A stretch of DNA of 64,000 nt from NCBI RefSeq assembly GCF_016428855.1, contig NZ_JAELTN010000018.1, positions 16,015 to 80,014 on the forward strand, written 5' to 3'. Below, piece after piece: positions 26,022 to 34,412 of this stretch (its first letter is position 1; every line of letters starts with the position of its first letter). This DNA comes from Pedobacter sp. ASV28. Its GTDB lineage: Bacteria > Bacteroidota > Bacteroidia > Sphingobacteriales > Sphingobacteriaceae. Position numbers and translations under genes: made by a program. Below the pieces are notes generated by a model. It saw nothing but the letters and a program-made list of their open reading frames with translations. It was not told the DNA's origin and did not search any database.

Positions 26022-27581
26022 TTAGAAAGGAGCTTCATCATCTAACATATCGTTCATACTCGATGGCCTGATGATGATATTTCCTGCCGGTCTGTCAAAA
26101 TTTTCGGAAGGCATTAGGCTGTTATTATCTGCAGAGAAGCTGGACTGTGGCATAAAGCTATCCTCCAGATCGGCAAATTTAACATATTTACCAATAAACC
26201 TCAGTGGAACAATACCTGTTTCACCATGACGGTTTTTACCTATGATTACCTCACCAACTCCCGCATTGGAACGGCCATTTTCGTCTTCGGTGATGCCGTA
26301 ATATTCAGGTCTATATAAGAATAATACCATATCGGCATCCTGCTCAATTGAACCCGACTCACGTAAATCGGAAAGCATTGGCCTTTTACCATTTTGGCCC
26401 GGTCTACTTTCTACTGCACGACTTAATTGTGAAAGTGCTAAAACGGGTACTTCCAACTCTTTAGCTACCGATTTTAAAGCCCTTGATATACTACCGATTT
26501 CCTGTTCACGATTTCCACCGCCTTCACCTTTACCATGCATTAACTGCAAGTAATCGATAATGATCATCTGTATGTCGTATTGTGATTTTAACCTACGGCA
26601 TTTAGCCCTAAATTCAAAAATATTTAATGCGGGCGTATCATCAATCAAAAGAGGGGCTTCGGTAAGCTTGCCTATTTTACTATGTAATTGCTGCCATTCC
26701 CATTCTGCTAAATTCCCTTTTCTGATTTTTTCTTGCTCAATTTCAGTTTCTCCAGAAATTAAACGATTAACAAGCTGTACAGATGACATCTCTAATGAGA
26801 AAACAACCACAGGCTTGCTAAAATCGACAGCGGCATTACGGGCACAACTTAAAACGAAAGCTGTTTTACCCATGGCCGGCCTCGCTGCAATAATAACCAA
26901 ATCGGATTTTTGCCACCCACCAGTAATCCTATCTAAATCTGTAAAGCCGGAAGGAACTCCAGTAAGGCCATCGGTTTTTGTCCTTAGTTCTTCTAAAGAG
27001 GCCAGAGATTGTTTGATGATCTCATCCATTTTCTGCGTATCTCGGCGCAGGTTGTTTTGGGCAATATCAAACAGGCTTTTCTCGGCCATGTCCAATAAGT
27101 CGAAAATATCGGTCGTATCTTCGTAGGCATTTTTAATAATATTGGTAGAGATCCTGATCAGCTCACGCTGTATGTACTTTTGGGAGATAATACGGGCATG
27201 GTACTCTATATTTGCCGCAGAAGATACCCTGTTGGTTAAATGGGTAATATAATATGCGCCTCCAACCATTTCAAGGAAGCCATTTGTACGCAATTCAGAA
27301 GTTACCGTTAGAATATCTACTGGTTTGGATTTCAAAAATAACTGTTGGATGCCTTCAAATATTTTCTTATGTCTTTCGTCATAAAAAATTTCGGGTTTCA
27401 AGATATCGATAACTGCAGATAGGGCATCTTTTTCGAGCATTAGGGCACCTAATACGGCTTCTTCAAGGTCTGTTGCCTGGGGTTGTATTTTGTCCACAGT
27501 ACTTATGGTATTTGCCAATCTGCCTTTTCTTGCTGAAACTGAAAATTTACCTTGTCCTTGTTGTTCCTTATCGATACTCAT
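26022..27581 (-). CDS. dnaB: Replicative DNA helicase DnaB
   Basis: 519 residues from ATG 27581 (MSIDKEQQ). The frame is open to 27644, but that extension runs through the -7 promoter box, so the shorter start is better. N-terminal domain QPQATDLEEAVLGALMLEKD; Walker A ARPAMGKTAF; the RecA-like core has SLEMSSVQLVNRL, IIIDYLQLM and LSQLSRAVESR. The C-terminus ends in an acidic tail. DnaB is the hexameric fork helicase. Confidence 0.95.
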   Translation of the reverse strand: MSIDKEQQGQGKFSVSARKGRLANTISTVDKIQPQATDLEEAVLGALMLEKDALSAVIDILKPEIFYDERHKKIFEGIQQLFLKSKPVDILTVTSELRTNGFLEMVGGAYYITHLTNRVSSAANIEYHARIISQKYIQRELIRISTNIIKNAYEDTTDIFDLLDMAEKSLFDIAQNNLRRDTQKMDEIIKQSLASLEELRTKTDGLTGVPSGFTDLDRITGGWQKSDLVIIAARPAMGKTAFVLSCARNAAVDFSKPVVVFSLEMSSVQLVNRLISGETEIEQEKIRKGNLAEWEWQQLHSKIGKLTEAPLLIDDTPALNIFEFRAKCRRLKSQYDIQMIIIDYLQLMHGKGEGGGNREQEIGSISRALKSVAKELEVPVLALSQLSRAVESRPGQNGKRPMLSDLRESGSIEQDADMVLFLYRPEYYGITEDENGRSNAGVGEVIIGKNRHGETGIVPLRFIGKYVKFADLEDSFMPQSSFSADNNSLMPSENFDRPAGNIIIRPSSMNDMLDDEAPF

Positions 27582-27585
27582 ATCA

Positions 27586-27593
27586 CAAAAGTA
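27586..27593 (-). promoter_or_regulatory. -7 box for dnaB, adjacent to the start codon
   Basis: The minus strand reads TACTTTTG, an exact TAnnTTTG, and its last base is only 4 bp from the A of the ATG. Transcription would start at or within a few bases of the ATG, so the dnaB message may be nearly leaderless. Confidence 0.55.
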
Positions 27594-27746
27594 ACTAAAA
27601 AATGATCGTTTTTTTTGAAGAAGTTTTACCACGTTTGTCAACAACTTGAGTGATAAACTAATTAAATTTTATGCTTATTTTATAGAAGAGGTAAGTTCTA
27701 AACAATTTTATGTGGATAAGCTAATGTGCGATATAGATTTAATGGT

Positions 27747-27754
27747 TACTTTTG
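27747..27754 (+). promoter_or_regulatory. -7 box for rlmB
   Basis: TACTTTTG, an exact TAnnTTTG, 17 bp before the ATG at 27772. It decides the start codon, since the open frame extends upstream through it to 27646. Confidence 0.55.
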
Positions 27755-27771
27755 CAGCAGTAAATAAAAAT

Positions 27772-28539
27772 ATGGATAATTTTAGAAGACCACAGCGAAT
27801 AAAAGAGAATAACGAGTTTGTATTTGGCATTAGAGCTGTAATTGAGGCCGTTAAAGCCGGACGGGATATAGAAACGATTTATTTACAGCGAGGTCTTTCT
27901 GGTGATTTGTTTACAGAGCTTAAAACGTTGCTGCACGATACTTTAATTCCTTTAAATTCTGTTCCCATAGAGAAATTGAACAGGATGTCGCAAAAGAACC
28001 ATCAAGGTGTTATAGCGGTGATTTCTCCCATTACTTATCAGCATATAGAAGACCTCATTCCTTCCATATTTGAAAGAGGAGAGATTCCTCTCATATTGGT
28101 TTTAGATAGTGTAACCGATGTAAGGAATATGGGAGCCATTGCCAGAACGGCTGCATGTGTTGGCGTTCATGCTATTGTAGTGCCTTTAAAAAACGCGGCA
28201 CAAATAAATGCTGATGCCATTAAGACATCGGCAGGTGCTCTGTTCACCATTCCGGTTTGTCGACACGCTAACCTACATAAAACATGTTTGTTTTTACAGG
28301 ACAGTGGTTTGCAGATTGTGGCTTGTACAGAGAAAACAAATGAACTTATTTATGCACCTGATTATACTTTGCCTACTGCTGTAGTAATGGGCTCGGAAGA
28401 TGAAGGCATATCAAATGAATTATTGAGGGTGGCTAATCATCTTGCCAAGATACCAATGGCAGGAAAAATAGAATCCTTAAATGTTTCTGTTGCTGCTGGC
28501 GTTATCTTGTACGAAGCGGTAAGACAAAGAAACCTTTAG
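27772..28539 (+). CDS. rlmB: 23S rRNA (guanosine-2'-O-)-methyltransferase RlmB (SpoU family)
   Basis: 255 residues from MDNFRRPQ. N-terminal substrate-binding domain (FVFGIRAVIEAVKAG, MSQKNHQGVIAVI), then the SPOUT knot: LVLDSVTDVRNMGAIARTA, VMGSEDEGIS and IPMAGKIESLNVSVAAG, the three SpoU motifs. It methylates a guanosine of 23S rRNA in E. coli; a TrmH-like tRNA role cannot be excluded. Divergent from dnaB. Confidence 0.9.
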   Translation: MDNFRRPQRIKENNEFVFGIRAVIEAVKAGRDIETIYLQRGLSGDLFTELKTLLHDTLIPLNSVPIEKLNRMSQKNHQGVIAVISPITYQHIEDLIPSIFERGEIPLILVLDSVTDVRNMGAIARTAACVGVHAIVVPLKNAAQINADAIKTSAGALFTIPVCRHANLHKTCLFLQDSGLQIVACTEKTNELIYAPDYTLPTAVVMGSEDEGISNELLRVANHLAKIPMAGKIESLNVSVAAGVILYEAVRQRNL

Positions 28540-28551
28540 TATTTGGCGGAG

Positions 28552-29643
28552 TTATATAAACTTTCCGCCAAATTTAGCTTTTACGTCTGCTACAATATTT
28601 TTTACATTTTGCTCTTCAGCTCTTGGGCATATAAGCAAGGTATTGTTTGATTCTACTATAATGTAATCATGTAGGTTTTGTAGGATCACCAATTTCTCTT
28701 TGGGCACATTTACCATGCAATTAGATGAATCATACATCATGACCTGTTCTGAAGGAATAACGGCATTGCCTACATAATCCTTTTCTGCCATTTCATAAAT
28801 AGAGGCCCAGGTCCCTAGGTCAGACCAGCCAAATTCTGAAGGGAGAACATATACGTTTTCGGCTTTTTCCATAATGCCAAAATCGATGGAAATATTCGTG
28901 CATTGCAGATAGGTATTAGAAATGAATTGTTTCTCGTTGAGGGTATTATATATGGCCTTACCTGCCGCAAATAGCTCATGCATATCTGGGAGGTGTTTTT
29001 CAAAAGCCCTGTTTATGGCTTTTGCAGACCAAATGAAGATGCCTGCATTCCAAAGAAAATCACCGCTTTGTAGGAAAGACCTGGCCAGCTCCAAGTTGGG
29101 TTTTTCGGTAAAGGTTTTAACTTTATGTACCTCACTATTATCGGCTAAAACCTCATCGATATATTGTATATAGCCATAACCTGTATCGGGTCTATTAGGT
29201 TTGATGCCTAAGGTAATTAGGCAATTATGTTTTGAGGCAGAAGCAATGGATTGCTCAATGGCTTCGATAAATGCGGCCTGATTGGCAATGGTATGGTCAG
29301 AGGGCGCGACTACGATGACAGCATTCGGGTTAATTTCTGCTATCTTCATTGAACCATAGGCAATGCAAGGAGCAGTGTTGCGCATCATGGGCTCGGCTAA
29401 TATCTGTTGTTCAGAAATACCTGCCAATTGTTCTTTAACCAGATTGGTATATATTTCATTGGTCACAATGAAAATATTTTCAGGAGGACATATTTTCAAG
29501 AACCTTTCATAGGTGCTTTGTATAAGTGTTTTTCCAATACCAAAAAAATCGATGAATTGTTTAGGGAATTCGGTTCTGCTTACTGGCCAAAAACGGCTGC
29601 CAACACCGCCGGCCATAATCAATGCATATTTATTCTTATCCAT
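28552..29643 (-). CDS. Mannose-1-phosphate guanylyltransferase
   Basis: 363 residues. The nucleotidyltransferase signature IMAGGVGSRFWPVSRTEFPKQF opens the protein, with AEPMMRNTAPCIAYG and FTEKPNLELA further on, and FGWSDLGTW near the C-terminus. It makes GDP-mannose for cell-surface sugars. It is shorter than fused ManC-type enzymes and lacks the isomerase half. It ends 12 bp from the rlmB stop and lies 21 bp downstream of kdsD. Confidence 0.92.
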   Translation of the reverse strand: MDKNKYALIMAGGVGSRFWPVSRTEFPKQFIDFFGIGKTLIQSTYERFLKICPPENIFIVTNEIYTNLVKEQLAGISEQQILAEPMMRNTAPCIAYGSMKIAEINPNAVIVVAPSDHTIANQAAFIEAIEQSIASASKHNCLITLGIKPNRPDTGYGYIQYIDEVLADNSEVHKVKTFTEKPNLELARSFLQSGDFLWNAGIFIWSAKAINRAFEKHLPDMHELFAAGKAIYNTLNEKQFISNTYLQCTNISIDFGIMEKAENVYVLPSEFGWSDLGTWASIYEMAEKDYVGNAVIPSEQVMMYDSSNCMVNVPKEKLVILQNLHDYIIVESNNTLLICPRAEEQNVKNIVADVKAKFGGKFI

Positions 29644-29651
29644 ACTTACAG

Positions 29652-29659
29652 CAAATATA
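29652..29659 (-). promoter_or_regulatory. -7 box for mannose-1-phosphate guanylyltransferase
   Basis: The minus strand reads TATATTTG (exact TAnnTTTG), 8 bp before the ATG at 29643, between kdsD and this gene. The gene may therefore also be transcribed independently with a very short leader. Confidence 0.45.
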
Positions 29660-29664
29660 AAGTT

Positions 29665-30630
29665 TTAAACTATACCTTCTTGTAAAAGGTCATGTAGATG
29701 GATCAAACCATAATATTGGTTCTCTTTAGTAACCAAAATCTGGGTAATGTTGTTTTTTTTAATAATTTCTAATGCAAGTAGGGCCAGCTCGTCTTTGTCA
29801 ATTGTTTTAGGAGCTTTATTCATTAGATCAACCGCTTTGATATTTTCGATGTTGGTATGGTTCTCCAGCATTCTTCTGATGTCCCCATCGGTTATGATAC
29901 CTAGAATTTTGTCATTTTCTATGACCACAACAGCACCCAGGCGATTTTTGCTGATCTCAATAATAATATCTTTTACTGGTGCCTGTAGAGATACCTTGGG
30001 CTTTTCATTTTTAGCAGCCAGATCTCCTGCTTTTAGGTAAAGGCGTTTTCCAAGGGCCCCTCCGGGATGATACTTTGCAAAATCGGTAGATTCAAACTTT
30101 CTGGCTTCCAACAAGCATATGGCTAAAGCATCGCCCATGGCTAATTGGGCTGTGGTACTGGTGGTTGGGGCAAGATTATGTGGGCAGGCCTCTTTTTCAA
30201 CGCTGGTGTTTAGTATTAAATCTGCCTGTTTGGCCAGATCAGATTTGACATTGCCCAGCATTCCAATTAATTTATTGCCCGATAATTTAAGTAGGGGAGC
30301 TAATAATTTAATTTCGGGCGTATTACCGCTTTTAGACAGACATAGTACTATATCATCTTTTTGTATCATGCCCAAATCTCCATGTACAGCATCGGCAGCA
30401 TGCATAAATATGGCGGGTGTTCCTGTCGAATTGAAGGTAGCCACTATCTTTTGCGCAATGATGGCACTTTTGCCAATTCCGGTTACGATAACTCGGCCAT
30501 TGCTGCTTAAAATCATGTTTACAGCGTCAATAAAATCATTATTGAGATGGTCAATGAGTTTGAGTATAGCTTCGGATTCTAGCTTAAAAGTAGAAATTGC
30601 CGAATCAATTATTGATTTTTTACTTTCCAA
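29665..30630 (-). CDS. kdsD: Arabinose-5-phosphate isomerase (KpsF/GutQ/KdsD family)
   Basis: 321 residues. SIS sugar-isomerase domain about 35-170 (GRVIVTGIGKSAIIAQKIVATFNSTG, in part; LCLSKSGNTPEI), then two CBS domains about 205-320. It converts ribulose 5-phosphate to arabinose 5-phosphate, the first step to Kdo of lipopolysaccharide. The best start is TTG (30630), as no ATG exists in frame upstream. kdsA of the same pathway lies 2.4 kb away beyond recQ. Confidence 0.92.
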   Translation of the reverse strand: MESKKSIIDSAISTFKLESEAILKLIDHLNNDFIDAVNMILSSNGRVIVTGIGKSAIIAQKIVATFNSTGTPAIFMHAADAVHGDLGMIQKDDIVLCLSKSGNTPEIKLLAPLLKLSGNKLIGMLGNVKSDLAKQADLILNTSVEKEACPHNLAPTTSTTAQLAMGDALAICLLEARKFESTDFAKYHPGGALGKRLYLKAGDLAAKNEKPKVSLQAPVKDIIIEISKNRLGAVVVIENDKILGIITDGDIRRMLENHTNIENIKAVDLMNKAPKTIDKDELALLALEIIKKNNITQILVTKENQYYGLIHLHDLLQEGIV

Positions 30631-30666
30631 AGAGAATTTATTAGTAAATTAATACTTTAATTACTG

Positions 30667-30674
30667 CAAAATTA
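30667..30674 (-). promoter_or_regulatory. -7 box for kdsD
   Basis: The minus strand reads TAATTTTG (exact TAnnTTTG), 36 bp before the TTG start. A plus-strand near-match TTATTTTG lies at 30677-30684, before recQ, so the two divergent promoters nearly abut. Confidence 0.45.
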
Positions 30675-30717
30675 TGTTATTTTGAACAATAATAGCACAC
30701 AATATTCAATACAAAAA

Positions 30718-32907
30718 ATGGACGTTAAAAAGTCTTTATTTGATAACCTGCAAACTTTCTTCGGATTCGATAATTTTAAGGGTGATCAAGAATCAATCAT
30801 AACCAATATTTTAGAGGGCAAAAATACTTTTGTAATCATGCCAACAGGTGGAGGTAAATCGATCTGCTACCAGCTGCCTGCTTTAATGAGTGAAGGAACT
30901 GCTATTGTCATATCACCATTAATTGCCCTGATGAAAAATCAGGTTGATCAGATCAGGGCGTTTGGAGGAAGTGATAGTATAGCCCATTTTTTAAACTCAT
31001 CATTAAACAAATCGGAAATCAATCAGGTGAAGACCGATTTATTGGATGGACATACCAAATTACTTTATGTAGCACCTGAATCATTGGCCAAACAAGAGAA
31101 CGTCGAATTTTTGAGGTTATTGAAGATCTCTTTTGTTGCCGTCGATGAGGCACATTGTATTTCTGAATGGGGACATGATTTCAGACCAGAATACCGTAAG
31201 ATCAGACAGGTAATTGCTAATTTGGGAAATGGTATTCCAATTATTGCGCTAACGGCTACTGCTACGCCCAAGGTACAACAAGACATTATCAAAAATTTAC
31301 AAATGACGGATGCTACATTGTTTAAGTCGTCATTTAATCGACCTAATCTGTTTTATGAGATTAGACCTAAGCGTAATATTACCAAAGAAATTATCAAGTA
31401 TATTAAATATAATCCAGGGAAATCTGGAATTATTTATTGTTTAAGTAGGAAGAAAGTCGAAGAGGTGGCTGATGCCTTAAACATTAACGGCATAAAGGCT
31501 TTGCCTTATCACGCAGGTTTGGAGCCTAAAGTGAGGGCCGATACACAGGATAAATTCTTGATGGAGGATGTAGGGGTGATTGTAGCCACAATTGCATTTG
31601 GAATGGGGATAGATAAACCAGATGTGCGCTTTGTTATTCATCATGATATACCAAAGAGTATGGAAGGCTATTATCAGGAAACTGGAAGGGCTGGCCGAGA
31701 TGGAGGAGAAGGGGTTTGTATTGCCTTTTATGCGCAAAAAGATGTAGATAAGCTGGCTAAATTCATGAAAGACAAGCCTGTTTCTGAACGTGAGATTGGT
31801 ACCCAAATTCTTAAAGAGGTAATCGATTACGCCGAATCATCAGTTTGTAGAAGAAAGCAAATATTACACTATTTCGGAGAGAATTTTAACGAAACAGGCT
31901 GTAACTGCATGTGTGATAATTGTAAAAAGCCAAAACAACAGTTTGAAGCGGAACCATACCTATTAACCTTATTAAAACTAATAGAGTCTACCGGCGAAAA
32001 ATTTGATGATAGCCACCTGCTGAATATTTTCATGGGCCATGAAACAGCCCAAACCATTGCTTATGAGCAAAATAAATTGGTAGAGTTTGGTTCAGGTAAA
32101 ACAGATGGCGAAATTTTGTGGAAATCGTTATTAAGACAAGCAATTTTAAATAACTTTTTGGCAAAGGATATTGATAATTACGGCCTGCTTAAACTGACCA
32201 AGATAGGTCGGGATTTTATTGAGAGCCCATATAACCTTAAGTTCATCTTGAATGAAATTGTTGAAACGGTAAATGATGACGATGAGGAAGATGTTAAACA
32301 AGGAACAGGGGCCTTGGATACACAGTTGTTACAACTGTTAAAGGAACTCAGGAAGAAAATTGCAAAACAAAAAAACGTTCCTCCATTTGTGGTCTTCCAA
32401 GATCCTTCTTTAGAGGAAATGTGTACGCATTATCCAATCACGAATGATGAACTGAAACAGATATCAGGGGTTGGGCATGGCAAAGCATTGAAGTTTGGAG
32501 GACCTTTTATCGAACTGATCAAAAAATATGTCGAAGATAATGACATTGATCGTCCGGTAGATATGGTAATCAAAACTCAGGCTAATAAATCGGCATTAAA
32601 AGTTTCCATTATTCAGAATATAGATAGACAGATTGGTCTAGAAGATATTGCCAGGTCAAAAGGCATCACCTATTTCGATATCCTTAAAGAAGTGGAAGCC
32701 ATTGTAAACTCTGGCACTAAACTTAATCTGACCTATTACGTGGACGAGACCATTGACGAAGATAGGCAAGATGAAGTATTTGATTATTTCCGATCTGCAG
32801 ATTCTGATTCTATTGATGAAGCTTTAAGAGAATTGGGAGAAGCGGACTACACAAGAGAAGAAATACAATTGATGCGTATTAAATTTATGTCTGAACTTGG
32901 AAATTAA
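30718..32907 (+). CDS. recQ: ATP-dependent DNA helicase RecQ
   Basis: 729 residues from ATG 30718 (MDVKKSLFDNLQ); an in-frame TTG at 30682 falls inside the likely promoter. Walker A MPTGGGKS, DEAH box (VDEAHCISEWGHDFRPEY), helicase motif VI QETGRAGRDG, then the RQC zinc cysteines (CRRKQ, CNCMCDNCKK) and an HRDC domain near residues 540-620. An extra helical tail extends beyond HRDC, as in other Bacteroidota RecQ proteins. Role: recombination and fork repair. Confidence 0.95.
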   Translation: MDVKKSLFDNLQTFFGFDNFKGDQESIITNILEGKNTFVIMPTGGGKSICYQLPALMSEGTAIVISPLIALMKNQVDQIRAFGGSDSIAHFLNSSLNKSEINQVKTDLLDGHTKLLYVAPESLAKQENVEFLRLLKISFVAVDEAHCISEWGHDFRPEYRKIRQVIANLGNGIPIIALTATATPKVQQDIIKNLQMTDATLFKSSFNRPNLFYEIRPKRNITKEIIKYIKYNPGKSGIIYCLSRKKVEEVADALNINGIKALPYHAGLEPKVRADTQDKFLMEDVGVIVATIAFGMGIDKPDVRFVIHHDIPKSMEGYYQETGRAGRDGGEGVCIAFYAQKDVDKLAKFMKDKPVSEREIGTQILKEVIDYAESSVCRRKQILHYFGENFNETGCNCMCDNCKKPKQQFEAEPYLLTLLKLIESTGEKFDDSHLLNIFMGHETAQTIAYEQNKLVEFGSGKTDGEILWKSLLRQAILNNFLAKDIDNYGLLKLTKIGRDFIESPYNLKFILNEIVETVNDDDEEDVKQGTGALDTQLLQLLKELRKKIAKQKNVPPFVVFQDPSLEEMCTHYPITNDELKQISGVGHGKALKFGGPFIELIKKYVEDNDIDRPVDMVIKTQANKSALKVSIIQNIDRQIGLEDIARSKGITYFDILKEVEAIVNSGTKLNLTYYVDETIDEDRQDEVFDYFRSADSDSIDEALRELGEADYTREEIQLMRIKFMSELGN

Positions 32908-32958
32908 TTACAGATTGTGGAGCTAGTATTTATTATCTCCACATCCTGCTCTTTAAGT

Positions 32959-33021
32959 TTTGATACTCGCATCCTTATGCTCACATCTTGATACTTGATA
33001 TTAAAATACTGATACTCTATA
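32959..33021 (+). repeat. Degenerate 7-bp-period repeat upstream of kdsA
   Basis: Successive units read TTTGATA, CTCGCAT, CCTTATG, CTCACAT, CTTGATA, CTTGATA, then, after an 8-bp break, CTGATA and CTCTATA. The period is 7 bp with a CTTGATA consensus. It ends 6 bp before the kdsA ATG at 33028, so it occupies the promoter/leader. A related array lies before folD (38395-38422). Confidence 0.6.
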
Positions 33022-33027
33022 TTAAAC

Positions 33028-33840
33028 ATGATAAACTACTTAGATAAATTAAAACATACAGATACGGATAATTTTTTTTTAATGGCGGGGCCATGTGCTA
33101 TTGAGGGAGAAGACATTGCCTTGCGCATAGCAGAGAAAATTGTAAGTATAACCGATAAACTGAATATCCCTTATATTTTTAAGGGCTCCTACCGTAAAGC
33201 AAACAGAAGTAAGGGAAGTTCCTTCACAGGAATAGGAGATGAGAAGGCATTGAAGATTTTGGAGAAGGTAGGAAAAGAATTTAACGTGCCTACCGTTACT
33301 GATATTCATGAAAGTAAGGAGGCGGCTATGGCAGCTGCTTATGTAGATGTACTTCAGATCCCTGCATTTTTATGTCGCCAGACCGATTTGTTAATTGCAG
33401 CTGCAGAGACAGATAAAGTGGTAAATGTAAAAAAAGGCCAATTTCTTTCTGCAGGTTCCATGAAATTTGCCGTAGATAAGATAAAGGACGCTGGGAATGA
33501 TAAGGTGATTTTAACGGATAGGGGAAATACATTTGGATACCAAGACTTAATAGTAGATTATAGGGGGTTACCAGAAATGCAAAGTTTCGGCGTACCTGTA
33601 GTTATGGACTGTACCCACTCCCTGCAGCAACCAAACCAAAGTAGCGGAGTAACTGGAGGTAAACCAGAATTGATCACTACCATTGCCAAAGCTGCTATTG
33701 CGGTGGGTGCTGATGGTTTATTCATAGAAACACATCCAGATCCGGCAAATGCAAAATCTGATGGAGCCAATATGTTGAATTTAGCATTGCTAGAAGAACT
33801 ATTGACCAAATTGGTCAGAATTAGGCAGGCGGTAATCTAA
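33028..33840 (+). CDS. kdsA: 3-deoxy-8-phosphooctulonate synthase (Kdo-8-phosphate synthase)
   Basis: 270 residues. Blocks MAGPCAIEGE, FKGSYRKANRSKGSSFTG, VTDIHE, LQIPAFLCRQTDLL and TDRGNTFGYQDLIVD are diagnostic of KdsA. It condenses arabinose 5-phosphate (the KdsD product) with phosphoenolpyruvate in Kdo synthesis. The leader is occupied by the heptamer repeat. Confidence 0.96.
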   Translation: MINYLDKLKHTDTDNFFLMAGPCAIEGEDIALRIAEKIVSITDKLNIPYIFKGSYRKANRSKGSSFTGIGDEKALKILEKVGKEFNVPTVTDIHESKEAAMAAAYVDVLQIPAFLCRQTDLLIAAAETDKVVNVKKGQFLSAGSMKFAVDKIKDAGNDKVILTDRGNTFGYQDLIVDYRGLPEMQSFGVPVVMDCTHSLQQPNQSSGVTGGKPELITTIAKAAIAVGADGLFIETHPDPANAKSDGANMLNLALLEELLTKLVRIRQAVI

Positions 33841-33873
33841 TTTAAGGAGTGTCAATGTTGGCCTTAAGTCTCT

Positions 33874-33904
33874 AATTCACTTGTCTATGGTAACCAAGTG
33901 AATT
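33874..33904. repeat. 10-bp perfect inverted repeat between convergent genes
   Basis: AATTCACTTG (33874-33883) and CAAGTGAATT (33895-33904), 11-nt loop, 34 bp after the kdsA stop. No T tract follows, so termination by this hairpin is uncertain. Confidence 0.5.
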
Positions 33905-33989
33905 GGAGCTCGCAAAGGAAAGATATTTTTGTACGCCTTCTTGAAAATCAATTAAGGGACAAAGAAAAGGATAGGCAATACATAAACAA

Positions 33990-34408
33990 CTAAATCCTAT
34001 AATAGTCGGCTATCCAGTTTATTACGACTTTTTTTATTTCATTTGGCAATAGCTGTTCTTTTATCTTCCTTTCGACTAGGGAAATAAATTCATCGTCACT
34101 GGCAAGGCGAAGTGCTAATATTTGTCCCATTTTTGAATTACTTGGTAAGGTTTTTCCGGTAAGAGTGTAATAACGTAATCTCTCTTCAGTTCTGGCTATC
34201 CTATCTTGTACGCCTAAAGCAAAATAACGGGCAAATGCAGCAGCTACCCCCGATGAGTAAAAATACAAGGCACATTAAGCCATACATTACATCTGAATAA
34301 TGTGTGAAATTAATGATGGCTATTGCCAAACCGATTAAGATAAGAGGTAAAATAATAAAATGGAAGGGAATACTATACCTTTTGTGGTTTTTATAATTTT
34401 TATCCCAT
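33990..34408 (-). pseudogene. Broken DUF6526 membrane protein gene
   Basis: The last 88 residues (VAAAFARYFALGVQDRIARTEERLRYY, in part, to ADYYRI) match DUF6526. The first half, with two membrane segments (FIILPLILIGLAIAIINF and MYGLMCLVFLLIG), lies in another frame, joined at a run of five Gs (complement of 34247-34251); four Gs would restore the frame. The ATG at 34408 reads ATG-GGA-TAA; removing one G from that GGG gives MDKNYKNH, the usual family start. Two one-base G insertions together restore 138 residues, the family length. It begins 5 bp after the PorE-like gene. Confidence 0.7.
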
Positions 34409-34412
34409 TTTT

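Noticed and set aside
26560..27126. 188-codon open frame antisense to dnaB
   Set aside because: It is a shadow of the conserved DnaB coding frame, with no domain or promoter.
30119..30652. 177-codon open frame antisense to kdsD
   Set aside because: It is a shadow frame of the SIS domain; the composition is not protein-like.
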